Shown piece by piece: positions 12,673 to 23,392 of a stretch of DNA of 64,000 nt. Origin of the DNA: Laguncularia racemosa (Eukaryota; Streptophyta; Magnoliopsida; Myrtales; Combretaceae); assembly GCA_037954665.1 (NCBI GenBank), contig JBBMOL010000195.1:186001-250000 (forward strand), in the 5' to 3' direction. Position 1 is the stretch's first letter. Every line of letters begins with the position of its first letter. The position numbers and the translations under genes are program-made. A model generated the notes under the pieces. That model was not told the DNA's origin, searched no databases, and was given only the letters and a program-made list of their open reading frames with translations.

Positions 12673-14392
12673 AATCTCCTCACACTTAATCATTTGCTTG
12701 TCCTTAAGTAAAAAAAAATAAGGACAAAATACATTTCCTCTCATAAATTGTACTCATGGTTAGACTTTAAATCATAAGTATCATCCTCTATTTAATTCGA
12801 TCTTAGTGATTCATTAGTGCCTACCACTCAAACCTACCATGATTGTACGTATACTTGGCATATAAAAATTGGAGTTTACAGATTAATTCCAGTAAGTTAA
12901 ACTATTACCCTTATCATTGAAGAAATGCTTCCCAAGTTACAAAGAAAGTCAAACAAAGCAAAAGTGGCTTGGTCATATCTCACCACTTACTAGAAAATAT
13001 ATAAATTGTTCAGCTACCTCTTCTAAGCACAACAACCTCAAGTGAAAGTATATGGCATATATCCTTCCCCTAGATTTTCTTCATCTTTTTGTTAAACCTC
13101 TTTTTTTTTTTTTTCCAGTTATTTAAGATCTTGCAACCTACATAACAAATGTTCAACCGATAATCCCGGGCTTGTCACCCAAGTTAACAGACGTTATCCC
13201 TTCAATTGAAGGTGTCCCTACGGACTTAATTATTCAAGTTACAAGATCCACTTAACTTTTCCCTTTTTGCATCCCATCTTGTTATTATAATATCATCAGT
13301 CGGCCGATCCCAAGCTAGACGACCTTAGGTAACCGAGTTTTAAAGAGACCCCATCGAACCTCCATTATCATAACCTTAGGGATTCATAAAGATATTCTTA
13401 ACTTAGAGAACCCAAGTCATTGGAGTAGTGACTTATTATTTCTTTAATTGAGTAACTAGTCAGTAGCGGAGTCAGACTTCGCTCTTTTGAGGGACCAAAG
13501 CCCACCCATATTGACTAAGCTTTTCTGATTATTGCTCAATTAACACATTAATTAATTAATTTTCAAAGAGATTACTTAAGAGGAGCCACCAAATGATAGA
13601 TTTCATATGCACCTTTCACAAAAAGTTAGAAGAGCTCTCAAAGTTTTTGAAAAGTAAATATATTAACCAATAAGCTTAAAGATACAACCATTTAACTTTA
13701 AACTAAGGCTTTCTATTCTATTTCACAACTCAAGAATCAATAATTAAATGGCAAGTAAGATTACCTTACTTAGATTTCATCCTGAAATTCCAACTAAGTA
13801 TACCAAGTCCAACAACAGGCGAGTAAGGAACATAGAATCACTAACTTTTATGAGCATAATTTCAAGGATCTTGCCTTTTAATGATTCAAGATCAACATTT
13901 AAAATCAATTGCAAAATTGTAAATGGGAAAAATTTAATAAGGCTATGCATAAATAACACAAGTAAAGTAAGACCCAAATTTCTCAATTTTATTTATTTAT
14001 TTTTTCGTTTCCTTATACCCTTTCCCTACACTTATTCAAGACATTGTCCCTAATGTCTTCCCAAATCAAGCACAAATGAAGCACACGAAAGGGAAAAGGA
14101 AAAAAAAAATAAAGGAAAAGAAAAAAGGACACTAAGAACGTCCCCAGTTTTATATGTAGATAGTTACATGTAGAGTTCAAGGCCGGGTATAAAGCAAATT
14201 AGTAATGGCGTGTCATCATTAGAGTTAGGAACCTAAGATTTGTGCTATATCATCCTAAAAAAGTAATAAAGAAATTAAAGGTAAAAAGAAAAGTTAGACT
14301 ATCCTAGTTTAGATAACCGATGAAGTCACCCAACAAATTTAGAGGACAGTTTAGAGAGTGAGGGAGGAGAGAGAGAAATTGTATATATGTGT

Positions 14393-14394
<2 letters not shown>

Positions 14395-14425
<31 letters not shown>
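14395..14425. repeat. T31 homopolymer
   Basis: An uninterrupted run of 31 T lies in the 3' noncoding part of the Athila-like element. It reads as poly(A) on the element's coding strand. Its length may vary between reads. Confidence 0.9.
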
Positions 14426-14428
<3 letters not shown>

Positions 14429-14429
14429 G

Positions 14430-14700
14430 CGGGCTGTTGCATGGCCATGCTCGGGGCCGTGCAGACCTTCAAAAGGGGTAAATAAGGCGGTGTTTTTATA
14501 GGGTAGGTTTACCCTAGCTATAGCACGACTATGCTCAAGGCCGTGCTGATATCAAAAGTTCCACAAAACATGTTATATGTGGAGCCCTAGCTTCGACACG
14601 GCTATGCTCGTAGCCATGTTGACTTCAAAAATTAAACAGAACCTTTGATAAAGTCAGCCCTGGCTTCAGCACGGCTATGCTTGTGGCCGTGTTGATTAAG
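14430..14700. repeat. Cluster of imperfect palindromic CACGGC...GCCGTG motifs
   Basis: A motif close to AGCACGGCTATGCTTG followed by TGGCCGTGTTGA recurs near 14436, 14524, 14598 and 14668, at spacings of about 70-90 bases. Each copy holds facing CACGGC and GCCGTG-like arms. Related motifs occur in both LTRs (near 12225-12340 and 44045-44145). The role is unknown; they could form hairpins in the RNA or be relics of an amplified LTR segment. Confidence 0.7.
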
Positions 14701-15175
14701 AAAACTCTATAGACTTTCTTTAAATTATGCATAACTTTGAGTATTGATTGTGTAGAGGAAAATTAAGACATGCCCAAGCCAATAGACAACAACTGTGATT
14801 GTCATGCACCTCTACAAGTGTAAATGAACATAGAGAGAGACTTACTAGATGCACTTAGTGATTAAAATTTAAACTTCCTTACTTGTCATTGGCACTTCCC
14901 TACACTTAGAGATTACTGTCGCTCTCTTCAAATAAGCTTAGAAACTCCCCATAAGATCTACAAATTTCTAAAAATAATAGACTTAGGATAGTGACAACAA
15001 AAAGAAAATAAAAGAAACGCTACGTACCTAAGTTAGACATGGGTTGCCTCCCAAGAAGCGCACTTGTTTAATGTCTTTGGCTCGACCCTCTTCACTTTCT
15101 TCCACTAAGTCTCTAGCAGTTGGAGATCCAATTCCTCCCTGTCTTTGACACTACATGCATTGGACTAACCTAGCC

Positions 15176-15950
15176 GCTATCAAATATGGTGTAAATAAGT
15201 CTAGTATCAAGAAGTTTGATCACCTCCTTCTTAACCACCTCCTTTATATTAGGATTTAGTCGTCTCTATAGTTGCACTATAGGCTCGAATCCTTCTTCTA
15301 ATAAAATTTTGTGAGTACAGAAAGAGGGGTTGATACCTTTTATATTAGATATTTTACAAGTGATGGCTCGCTTGTGTGCTCTTAGGATCGTGAGTAATTT
15401 GTCTTTTTGCTCTTGAGACAAATTTGAGGCTATAATAACCGGTAAGCTGGAGTCTTCTACAAGGAAAGCATATTCTAGATACTTTGGTAATTGTTTCAAT
15501 TCCAACCTCGATGACTCTTCTATAGAAGTTTTAAGTCTCGCCTCATTGTCTGTTCTCAACTTTTCAAACCCATACTAAGGTGTAACATTTTCTGAAGCAT
15601 CAAGCAGCTCAATGAGTAGCGCAACCTTTGAGTTATCTGCATCCTTCTTCTCTTCCAATGTTAAGCTCAACTCTAACTCATCTTTGCTCAAAACTTCCTT
15701 CATATGCCCATCTACTAACATATCGACAACATCAATAGAGTAACAAGAGTCATTAATGCACATAGTATGTTCATTAGCAACAACAATTTATATTACCATC
15801 TCTTCATCACCGATTCTCAAAGTAAGCTTGCCTCCTTCCACATTAACCATTGCCTTGGCAATGGTTAGGAATGGTCTCCCAAGTATCAGAGAGATATCCC
15901 CATCCTCATCTATTTCTAGAACTACAAAGTCGACGGGGTAGATGAAATTC
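15176..15950 (-). pseudogene. Athila-like pol piece: end of protease region and start of RT
   Basis: The minus strand starts with NFIYPVDFVVLEIDEDG and ILGRPFL, the C-terminal half of the Athila-type aspartic protease domain. It continues through a linker (LPVIIASNLSQEQKDKL) to the first residues of RT (PNIKEVVKKEVIKLLD), then falls into stops. The rest of RT, RNase H and integrase is absent; within about 100 bases the sequence reaches a tail with LLGRQP, typical of the 3' end of pol. A large deletion is the simplest explanation. The piece joins the protease part at 30751-31329, from which the Ogre-like insertion (15956-30745) separates it. Confidence 0.8.
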
Positions 15951-15955
15951 CTTAC

Positions 15956-18048
15956 TGTCGAGTCTAATTTTTGAATTCCCATTCCTAATCTGATCTAAAC
16001 TAGACCCTATGCTCATCTAATATAGATCCTCGACTTGAGTTAGGAATTTCGTTTGATTTTTGGAGTCGCCACCCAACTGTTGTTGGGAAAAAGTGAATTA
16101 AGACTAAAGGAGCGGATTAGTCTTAATTTGGACTACTAGTCGTCGTTATTTCCTCTTCTTGTTTTTGTGAGAAGAGAAAAAGGGAAAACCAGAGTTCCTA
16201 AGTCCGGAGGCTAACCTATTAAAACCTATACGGTTACCACCTAATCTCCTAAAATTGTTCATCTTTAGAAATGTGTTTCATTATGTTTCTATTAATTTTT
16301 GTTATGTCTTTGAACTTATTTCAAGAAAAAGGATTTTTCATTTATTTTATGGGTTGACCCGGATGGGTGCCTACGTACCTGCTACTCAGGATCAAACAAG
16401 CCGTAGTTCGCTTTTCTGAAAATCTTTAGTGTATTGGTGAATTTTAATTTTGAAATTTCTTTCGATTTATGTTCTTACCATTTTTGGATTTTTCCTAAAA
16501 CTCTAAGCCTAAGCTTGATTTCATTTTGAAAATGATTTTTGTAGGGAAAACATCAATTTTGATTTATTTGACGAAAATGATTTTTCTAAGTGCTAGAACT
16601 TATTTATTTATCTTTTTATGATTTTTTATGACTTTTTATGATTTTTTTTTGTTATTTTTGTGATTTCTGAGAATTTTTGGGGATTTTTGTGGTTTTTGGG
16701 AATTTTTGTTGATTTTCGTGATTTTTGGGAATTTTCGTGATTTTTGTGAATTTTGGGGAATTTTGTTTACTGTCTATCCAATTTGACATCTAAAATTTTA
16801 TGATTTATTTTCCTAATTTTTTTTTATTTTTCTATATTTTTTATTATTATTTTTTTATTTATCTATTTATTATTATTTTTTTATTTTTCTACATTATTAA
16901 ATTCTAGAAAAATCTAATTTCTACATTTTCCTATTTATTAAAAATAACACATAAATAAATAAATAAATAACTAAATAACAATTAATTAATTAATTAATTC
17001 GGAATGAATAAATAAAATAAAAAAAATCCGGAAAATCCGACTTACCTAGATCCAGGTCGGTCGGGTCGGATCGGGTCGGGTCGGATCGGTCGGACACGGC
17101 GGTGGGGTTGGCTCGTTCACGGCGTTCCGGCGGTCCTTTGCGGCGGGTGAAGTGTCGAATCTTAGCTTCTTGAGGGTGCTGAATCCAATGGTGGTGGCGG
17201 TTTACTCCCAGAACGTCTCCTTGCGGTGGCTCAACTCCGATCGGCGGTCGCAACTTTGGGTTTCCTCCGATCTACACTCTTTTCTCTCTCTCTCGCAATT
17301 CTGATCTGTGATCTTGCTTCCTCATCTCCTCCTCTATTTATAGGCGCTTGAAAACGAGCTGGATAAGCTCGGATTTACTCCGATTGAAGCTGATCGGATT
17401 TTCGGTTGAAAAACCAACTCCGATTCGTGCCCATCCAACGATTTGTTATGATTTGATTTTAATTAGATAATGTTTATCTTATTTTTGCTGAAGATTTGTT
17501 GGATTTGTGCAAAAAAATCGAATCAAAACGGCCGAAATACGAATTTTTTCTTCGCCGGCGATCTCGGGCTCGAGGTAGGAGACGATCACGCGCCCGGCGC
17601 GTGCGTTTCTTCCAGCCAATCAGATGCTGCCACGTGTCCTGGATAAGTCGAAAAATTGCAAAACGCGGAAACTGCTTCCCCCGCGATTCGAACGTCTGAC
17701 CGAGCCCCCCCCCCCCCGGCGCGCACTTAGCCATGGTCCGGACCAGCTGGGCTAGCCCACTTTCGCGATTTTATTTATTTCGCAAATTACATATATGCAA
17801 TGCGATTTTTCTATTTTTTTCTATTTTTTTGAAATTTCAAAAATTTGTAAAAATTGTTTATTATTCATTATTGTTATTTCCGAAATCATTTTTCAAAATT
17901 GAAGTGTTTTCCTATTTATTTTTATTTTTTTGAACATTTTTATTATTTTATGCTAAATTAGGGAAAAAAATGGAAAAATTTGGAAAAATTGAAAATTTGA
18001 TTATTATTGAAAATTATTGACTCCTAGGGCAAAAATGGGGTGTTTACA
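15956..18048 (-). repeat. 3' LTR of Ogre-like element 1
   Basis: This is nearly identical to 28649-30745. It contains an AT-rich T-run section (about 16600-16990), a GC-rich section with TCGGG/TCGGA units (17057-17092), and a TATA-type sequence on the minus strand at 17335-17342. The inner end is followed by the purine tract AAAGAGGGGCAGC on the minus strand. Confidence 0.95.
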
Positions 18049-18061
18049 GCTGCCCCTCTTT
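18049..18061 (-). promoter_or_regulatory. Polypurine tract of Ogre-like element 1
   Basis: The minus strand reads AAAGAGGGGCAGC directly before the 3' LTR, the expected plus-strand DNA primer site. Confidence 0.85.
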
Positions 18062-18419
18062 GTGGTAAAGTTTGAAAAACTTAACTACAAAGACAAACAA
18101 AAGACGCCATTTTTGACCTCTTGAATTAGGTTTTAGTAGGAAAATGCCCCAAGAGCTGATAATCCTACGGTTGAAGATGTTCCTAACAATTCAAGGTAAT
18201 GTTCCCTCTCCAAAAAGTGCTTTATGGGCTAACTAATTGGCGACAAGACACATCTCAAGCATCGAGTAGGAATGTATGAGAAATGATGATAGGAAGCGTC
18301 TTATCAGACTTGCAACCTTGGAAAGAAAATTTACTTAGGAAGCGCCCTTATGAGCTGGCTACCTGTCGACAGAAGCGTCTTGCTAGACTAGCAACTGTTT
18401 GGGAAGGATGTTTCCGAAA

Positions 18420-19275
18420 AGTGCCCTAAGAGCTGACTAATCGGGAGAATCTAGGAAAGTGCCCATATTGGGCTGACTAACCTTAAAATAGATTTTAGGA
18501 AAGTGCCCATCTTGAGCTGACTAACCTGTGATAGTGTCTCAAAAGGTGCCCTTATGAGCTGACCCTGAGAACGGATTTTTAGGAAAGTGCCCATATTGGG
18601 CTGACTAACCTTTGATAAAATTCTTAGGAAAGTGCCTATCTTGGGCTGACTATCCTGTGGTAGTGTCTCAAAAGGTGCCCTTATGAGCTGACCCTGAGAA
18701 CGGATTTTTAGGAAAGTGCCCATATTGGGCTGACTAACCTTTGATAAAATTCTTAGGAAAGTGCCCATCTTGGGCTGACTATCCTGTGGTAGTGTCTCAA
18801 AAGGTGCCCTTATGAGCTGACCCTGAGAACGGATTTTTAGGAAAGTGCCCATATTGGGCTGACTAACCTTTGATAAAATTCTTAAGAAAGTGCCCATCTT
18901 GGGCTGACTATCCTGTGGTAGAACTGTCTCAAAAGGTGCCCTTATGAGCTGACCCTAAGAACAGGTTTTTTTCCGGGAAAGTGCCCATATTAGGCAGACT
19001 AACCCTTGGATTGATTTTTAGGAAAGTGCCCCAAGAGCTGACTAACCTACAATAAAGCTGTCTCAAAAGGTGCCCTTATGAGCTGACCCTGAGAACAGGT
19101 TTTTCCGGGAAAGTGCCCATATTGGGCTGACTAACCCTTGGATTGATTTTTAGGAAAGTGCCCCAAGAGCTGACTAACCTAAAATAGAACTTTCTCAAAA
19201 GGTGCCCTTATGAGCTGACCCTGAGAACAGGTTTTTTCGGGAAAGTGCCCATATTGGGCTGACTAACCCTATTAA
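18420..19275. repeat. Tandem array, unit 129-134 bp, in the 3' region of Ogre-like element 1
   Basis: Units marked by AAAAGGTGCCCTTATGAGCT start at 18541, 18670, 18799, 18931, 19065 and 19197, so the period is 129, 129, 132, 134 and 132. Each unit contains shorter related blocks (GGAAAGTGCCCATATTGGGC and similar), so there is an inner repeat of about 60 bp. Arrays between pol and the 3' LTR are known for Ogre elements. Because the first units are 129 bp (43 codons), a repetitive reading stays open on the minus strand at 18451-18897. I regard that as a by-product. Confidence 0.93.
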
Positions 19276-19815
19276 AGGAAATGTCTAGACACGTGCTTCA
19301 TTATGAGTTGACTCATCTGGTACTTTTGAACATGCTTCTTACTAAGCTAGATGATGTGATGCCTTTCATGATGTGATGATAGTTACCTATTTTAATATGC
19401 TTGCCAGTTTATCTCGGATAGCAACCAAACAACTGAACCTTCGTGTTGGTTTGCTCCTGCTTCTTTTCTTCTTATCTTGACACTGGATTGAAAATCTTGA
19501 TGTGCCTCTTTTCTTTATGCATAAAGCTCTTTTGACGGTGATGTTATCCTAATAATGCGCTCAGTTTTAATGCTTAAGAGTAGACAAAACTATATCACAA
19601 ATTACATTAAGATTCATTATCATTTTAGTGTTTATCTTTCATTGACAAAGTGGTGGGTAATGTGTTTAGGTTTATTTATTATGATAAGAATTGATTGGGA
19701 TTGTTGACCATTCAGGGATATTAGCTTTGCTTGTAGAAAAGTAAAAACTCGACTCAACGAACTTTGTATCGAATATTGGCTTTCATAAATATTGGCAAAA
19801 TTTCAATTCCCTTGC
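19276..19815. other. Untranslated segment between integrase and tandem array (Ogre-like element 1)
   Basis: This is AT-rich with no open frame or motif. It belongs to the 3' untranslated part of the element. Confidence 0.6.
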
Positions 19816-22230
19816 CTAAGGATAGTACATCTTTACAGCATCTGTGTTGACGAGGTCTCTCAATTCTGGACCATTCATCTGAGTTAATATTAGAGCACCA
19901 CCTGACAGAACCTTTTTCACCACATACGGGCCTTCATAATTTGGAGTAAATTTTCCTCTAGAGTCTTGGGCGTTCAGGAGAACTTTTCTTAGTACTAGAT
20001 CGCCCTCTTTGAAGTACCGAGGTCTCATCTTCTTGTTGAATGCTCGGGCTGTCCTCTATTGGTAACACTGACCATGACATAGCGCGGTAAGTCTTCTTTC
20101 ATCAATCAGATTCAGCTGATCAAGCCTTTTCTTTACCCAATTCGATTCTGTTAATTGAGTTTCTGACAAGATTCTGAATGATGGCATCTCGACTTCCACT
20201 GGTAGCACTGCTTCTGTACCATATACCAATGAGTAAGGGGTAGCTCCCATAGATGTTCTTATTGAAGTCCTATAAGCCATGAGAGCAAATGGTAACATTT
20301 CGTGCCAATCTTTGTAAGTTGTTGTCATTTTCTCGATGATCTTCTTGATATTTTTGTTAGCTGCTTCTACTGCCCCGTTCATTTGAGGTCGGTAGGGGGT
20401 TGAATTTCTGTGGTTTATGTGGAATTGTTGACATAAACCTGTCATCGATTTATTGTTGAGATTGGTACCATTGTCGGTGATGATCGACTCAGGAACTCCA
20501 TATCGGGCTATTATGTCCCTTTTTAAGAAGCGGACTATTACCCCTTTTGTGACATTGGTGTATGATGACGCTTCTACCCATTTAATGAAGTAATCAATTG
20601 CTACCAGTATAAATCTGTGGCCATTGGATGCCGTTGGAGTGATTGGGCCGATTATGTCGATTCCCCACATAGAGAAAGACCACGGCGCCGATAACAAATG
20701 TAGCTCGTTGGGTGGAGCATTGATCCGATTTGCGTATACTTGGCACAGGTGGCAGTGCTTAACATACTTTATGCAATCCGACTCCATGGTTAACCAGTAA
20801 TACCCTAACCTCATGATTTTTCGGGCCAACATGTAGCCGTTCATATGAGGTCCACATACCCCTTCATGTATTTCCTTCATGAGTTCGCATGCTTCATTTT
20901 TGTCCACACATCTCAACAGGGTGGTATCATATGATCTCTTGTAGAGTATAGACCCACTTAATAAGAAATGACTTGCCAACCTTCTGAGCGTTCTTTGGTC
21001 ATTCTTGCTAGCCATTTCAGGGTATTTACCTTCTTGGAGGAAGGTCTTGATGTCGTGATACCAGGGCTTATCGTCTTGTATCTTTTCAATTGTCAAACAA
21101 TAAGCAGGCCGACTTTCGATGTCTATTTTCATCGGTTGCACTTCGGCTCCTCCTGTTATTTGAATCACGGATGCTAGTGTGGCTAGGGCATCTGCGAACT
21201 GATTCTGAATTCTCGGGATGTACGTGAAGGTGATTGCCTTAAACTCCTCAATCAGCTCTGTCAAGTGTTGATGGTACGGTACCAGTTTGGGGTCTTTAGT
21301 TTTGTATTCCCCTCTTGTTTGTAGTATGATGAGCGACGAGTCCTCGTACACCTCTAATTCGCGGATTCCCATTTGGTAGGCCATCTTGAGGCCAAGAATA
21401 CATGCTTCATATTCCGCGATATTATTGGTATAGGAAAATGTAAGTCTTGTCGCTGCCGGGAATTGAGTGCCGTCTGGAGATATCAATACTGCCCCAACCC
21501 CACCCCCGAATACGTTGGCAGCCCCGTCGAAGAACAGTTTCCACCCACCATTCTGCTCTCTCCCAGAGTTTTCTACCGGCATATCTTCTACTGTTAATAT
21601 GTTCTCGTCCGGAAATTGGACTTGCATTTCTTGGGTATCTGTTTCGACAGGGTGTTCGGCCAACTGATCGGCTAAGGCTTGCCCCTTTATCGAGTTTTGA
21701 TTTACATACGTGATGTCAAACTTGGATAGAAGCATCTGCCATTTAGAGATTCTACCCATCAATGCTGGCTTCTCTGCCAAGTATTTCAAGGGATCATGTC
21801 TTGTCAACAGCTCAATATGATAGTAAAGGGTGTATTGCCTTAGTCGATACATGACCCAAATTAACGCACAACACGTCTTCTCCACCTCTAAGTACCTTTG
21901 TTCCCCATCTGTGAACTTCTTGCTCAAATAATATATGGGACGTTCTCTTCCTTCTTCATCTTTCTGCCCCAACACACATCCCATGGATTCAGGGAGTATG
22001 GTGAGGTATAAGAATAAGGGTTTTCCTTGTTTCGGGACTATCAAGACCGGGGGTTTTATAAGATAGTCTTTGATTGTCCTGAACGCTTCTTCACATTCGT
22101 CGTCCCATTCTATTGCGGCGTTCTTCTTCAACAGACGGAATAGCGGCCGGCATTTGTCGGTGAGTTGTAAGATAAACCGAGCTATATAATTTAATCTCCC
22201 CAGCAAGCTTCTTACTTCTTTAACGGAGCG
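19816..22230 (-). pseudogene. Ogre-like element 1 pol, distal part: RNase H, second (archaeal-type) RNase H, integrase
   Basis: A 716-codon frame (22206-20056) starts inside the RT thumb. Residues about 30-190 are the usual Ty3/gypsy RNase H. About 222-347 are a second RNase H of archaeal type (FFDGAAN, AEYEACILGL, then ADALATLAS), which defines the Tat lineage. The integrase follows: HHCC zinc part near 447-487 (CHLC), and core acids Asp near 517 (GIDIIGP), Asp near 578 (ITDNGT) and Glu near 614 (GAVEAANK), all present. A TAG at 20056-20058 interrupts the C-terminal part, which continues in the same frame to 19816 (RPRYFKEGDLVL). At the 5' side a 1-nt shift near 22225 separates it from RT. 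Otherwise it is well preserved, consistent with a young insertion. Confidence 0.92.
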
Positions 22231-23276
22231 TGGGGGAAGGTAACTCTAATATGGACTTTACCTTGTCAGGGTCAATCTTAATGCCCTCCTGGCTGATGAC
22301 GAACCCTAACAATTTCCCCGTTGTAACCCCAAAAGTACATTTTTCCGGGTTTAACTTAAGCTGGAACTTCCTCAGTCGTTTGAACAATTTCCTCAGGATA
22401 TCTATATGGCTTTCTCCTTCTTTGGATTTGGCTATCATGTCGTCGACATATACCTCAACCTCACGATGCATCATGTCGTGAAGTATGGCGACCATGGCTC
22501 TCTGATATGTTGCCCCGGCGTTTTTCAAACCGAAGGGCATGACTTTGTAACAGAAAGTTCCCCATGTTGTGATGAAGGTTGTCTTGGTCTTGTCTTCCTC
22601 GGCCATTTTTATTTGATTGTATCCTGAGAAACCGTCCATGAATGAGAAGAGATGGTTTCTCGCGGTGTTATCCACTAGAACATCAATATGAGGTAGGGGG
22701 AAGTTATCCTTTGGCGTGGCTTGGTTTAAGTCCCGAAAGTCCACGCATACGCGCAATTTTCCGTTCTTTTTTATAACGGGGACTACATTTGCCACCCATT
22801 CTGGGTAGTCGGATACTTCGATGAACCCTACTTCTAGTAGTTTCTTGACTTCTTCTTTGATTTTTAGCAAGATGTCGGGCCTAAATCTTCTTAGTTTTTG
22901 TTTTTTAGGTTTGACATCTTCCCTTGTGGGAAGCCTGTGAACTACTATCGACTGGTCTAGCCCTGGCATGTCGCCATATGACCAGGCAAACACATCTGCA
23001 TATTCGATTAATAGCTCGGTTATCTCACATTTTTGCTCGGCACTCAAACTGGTCCCGATTTTGAGGTTCTTAGGGTTTTCCATGCTACCTAGATTTACTG
23101 TCTCCACAGGCTCGTCGATCGAGATTCCGCTTTGTTCATGTTTTAGCCAATTTTCTTGTATTATTTCGTGATTTAAGATATCGTCTTCAACAACTAACCC
23201 AGCAGCGTTGGAAATGATATCAGCGTTTTTACGTTCTACTTGCGCGAAATATCCCTGATGTTCGATGGTGGGAGAT
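22220..23276 (-). pseudogene. Ogre-like element 1 pol: reverse transcriptase, downstream of the intron
   Basis: The minus-strand frame holds the Ty3/gypsy RT core: WVANVVPVIKKNGKLR, CVDFRDLNQATPKDNFPLP, the GFSGYNQI loop, MPFGLKNAGATYQR, and the active site YVDD encoded at 22439-22450. The frame also runs upstream to 23353, but the stretch before 23277 encodes a hydrophobic, non-conserved sequence that fits intron DNA. I therefore start the coding part at the predicted acceptor. Near 22225 one extra base in a C/T run (minus strand CCTTCCCCCACG) throws the frame off, and reading stops at 22220. The next frame continues the same domain. The catalytic residues look intact. Confidence 0.9.
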
Positions 23277-23392
23277 CTGAGTGACATAAAAAATGAAATC
23301 ATATATAACAATAAAAGAAACAAATTGTAATGGAATTCGATAAATAGTCTCAATAAAATTTGTTCAATGATTTTTTCTACTCTTGAGCTAAC
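23277..23392 (-). other. Predicted 116-nt intron between protease and RT of Ogre-like element 1
   Basis: On the minus strand, a donor AG|GTTAGC at 23392 and an acceptor TTTATGTCACTCAG at 23277 bound a stretch that is T-rich before the acceptor and contains in-frame stops. Removing it joins the protease frame to the RT frame in phase: the codon AG+A encodes Arg on the downstream side. A spliced intron at this place is known from Ogre elements of legumes. Splicing here is predicted, not shown. Confidence 0.75.

Larger units (their letters stand above)
12673..15060 (-). other. 3' noncoding region of the Athila-like element
   Basis: About 2.4 kb lie between the pol remnant and the 3' LTR. I recognise no domain on either strand; open stretches at 13748-14053 and 13777-13986 show no known motif. 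A long 3' noncoding or lost third-ORF region is normal in Athila. It contains a T31 run and a cluster of GC-rich imperfect palindromes described separately. Confidence 0.6.

Noticed and set aside
17474..17734. Open frames on both strands in the GC-rich part of both Ogre LTRs (also 30176-30430)
   Set aside because: They overlap one another on opposite strands, have no domain, and differ in length through C-run changes between the two LTRs.
18451..18897. A 148-codon open frame of repeating MGTFL... units on the minus strand
   Set aside because: It exists because the tandem unit is 129 bp, a multiple of three. The units that are 132-134 bp break it, and it has no similarity to a domain I know.
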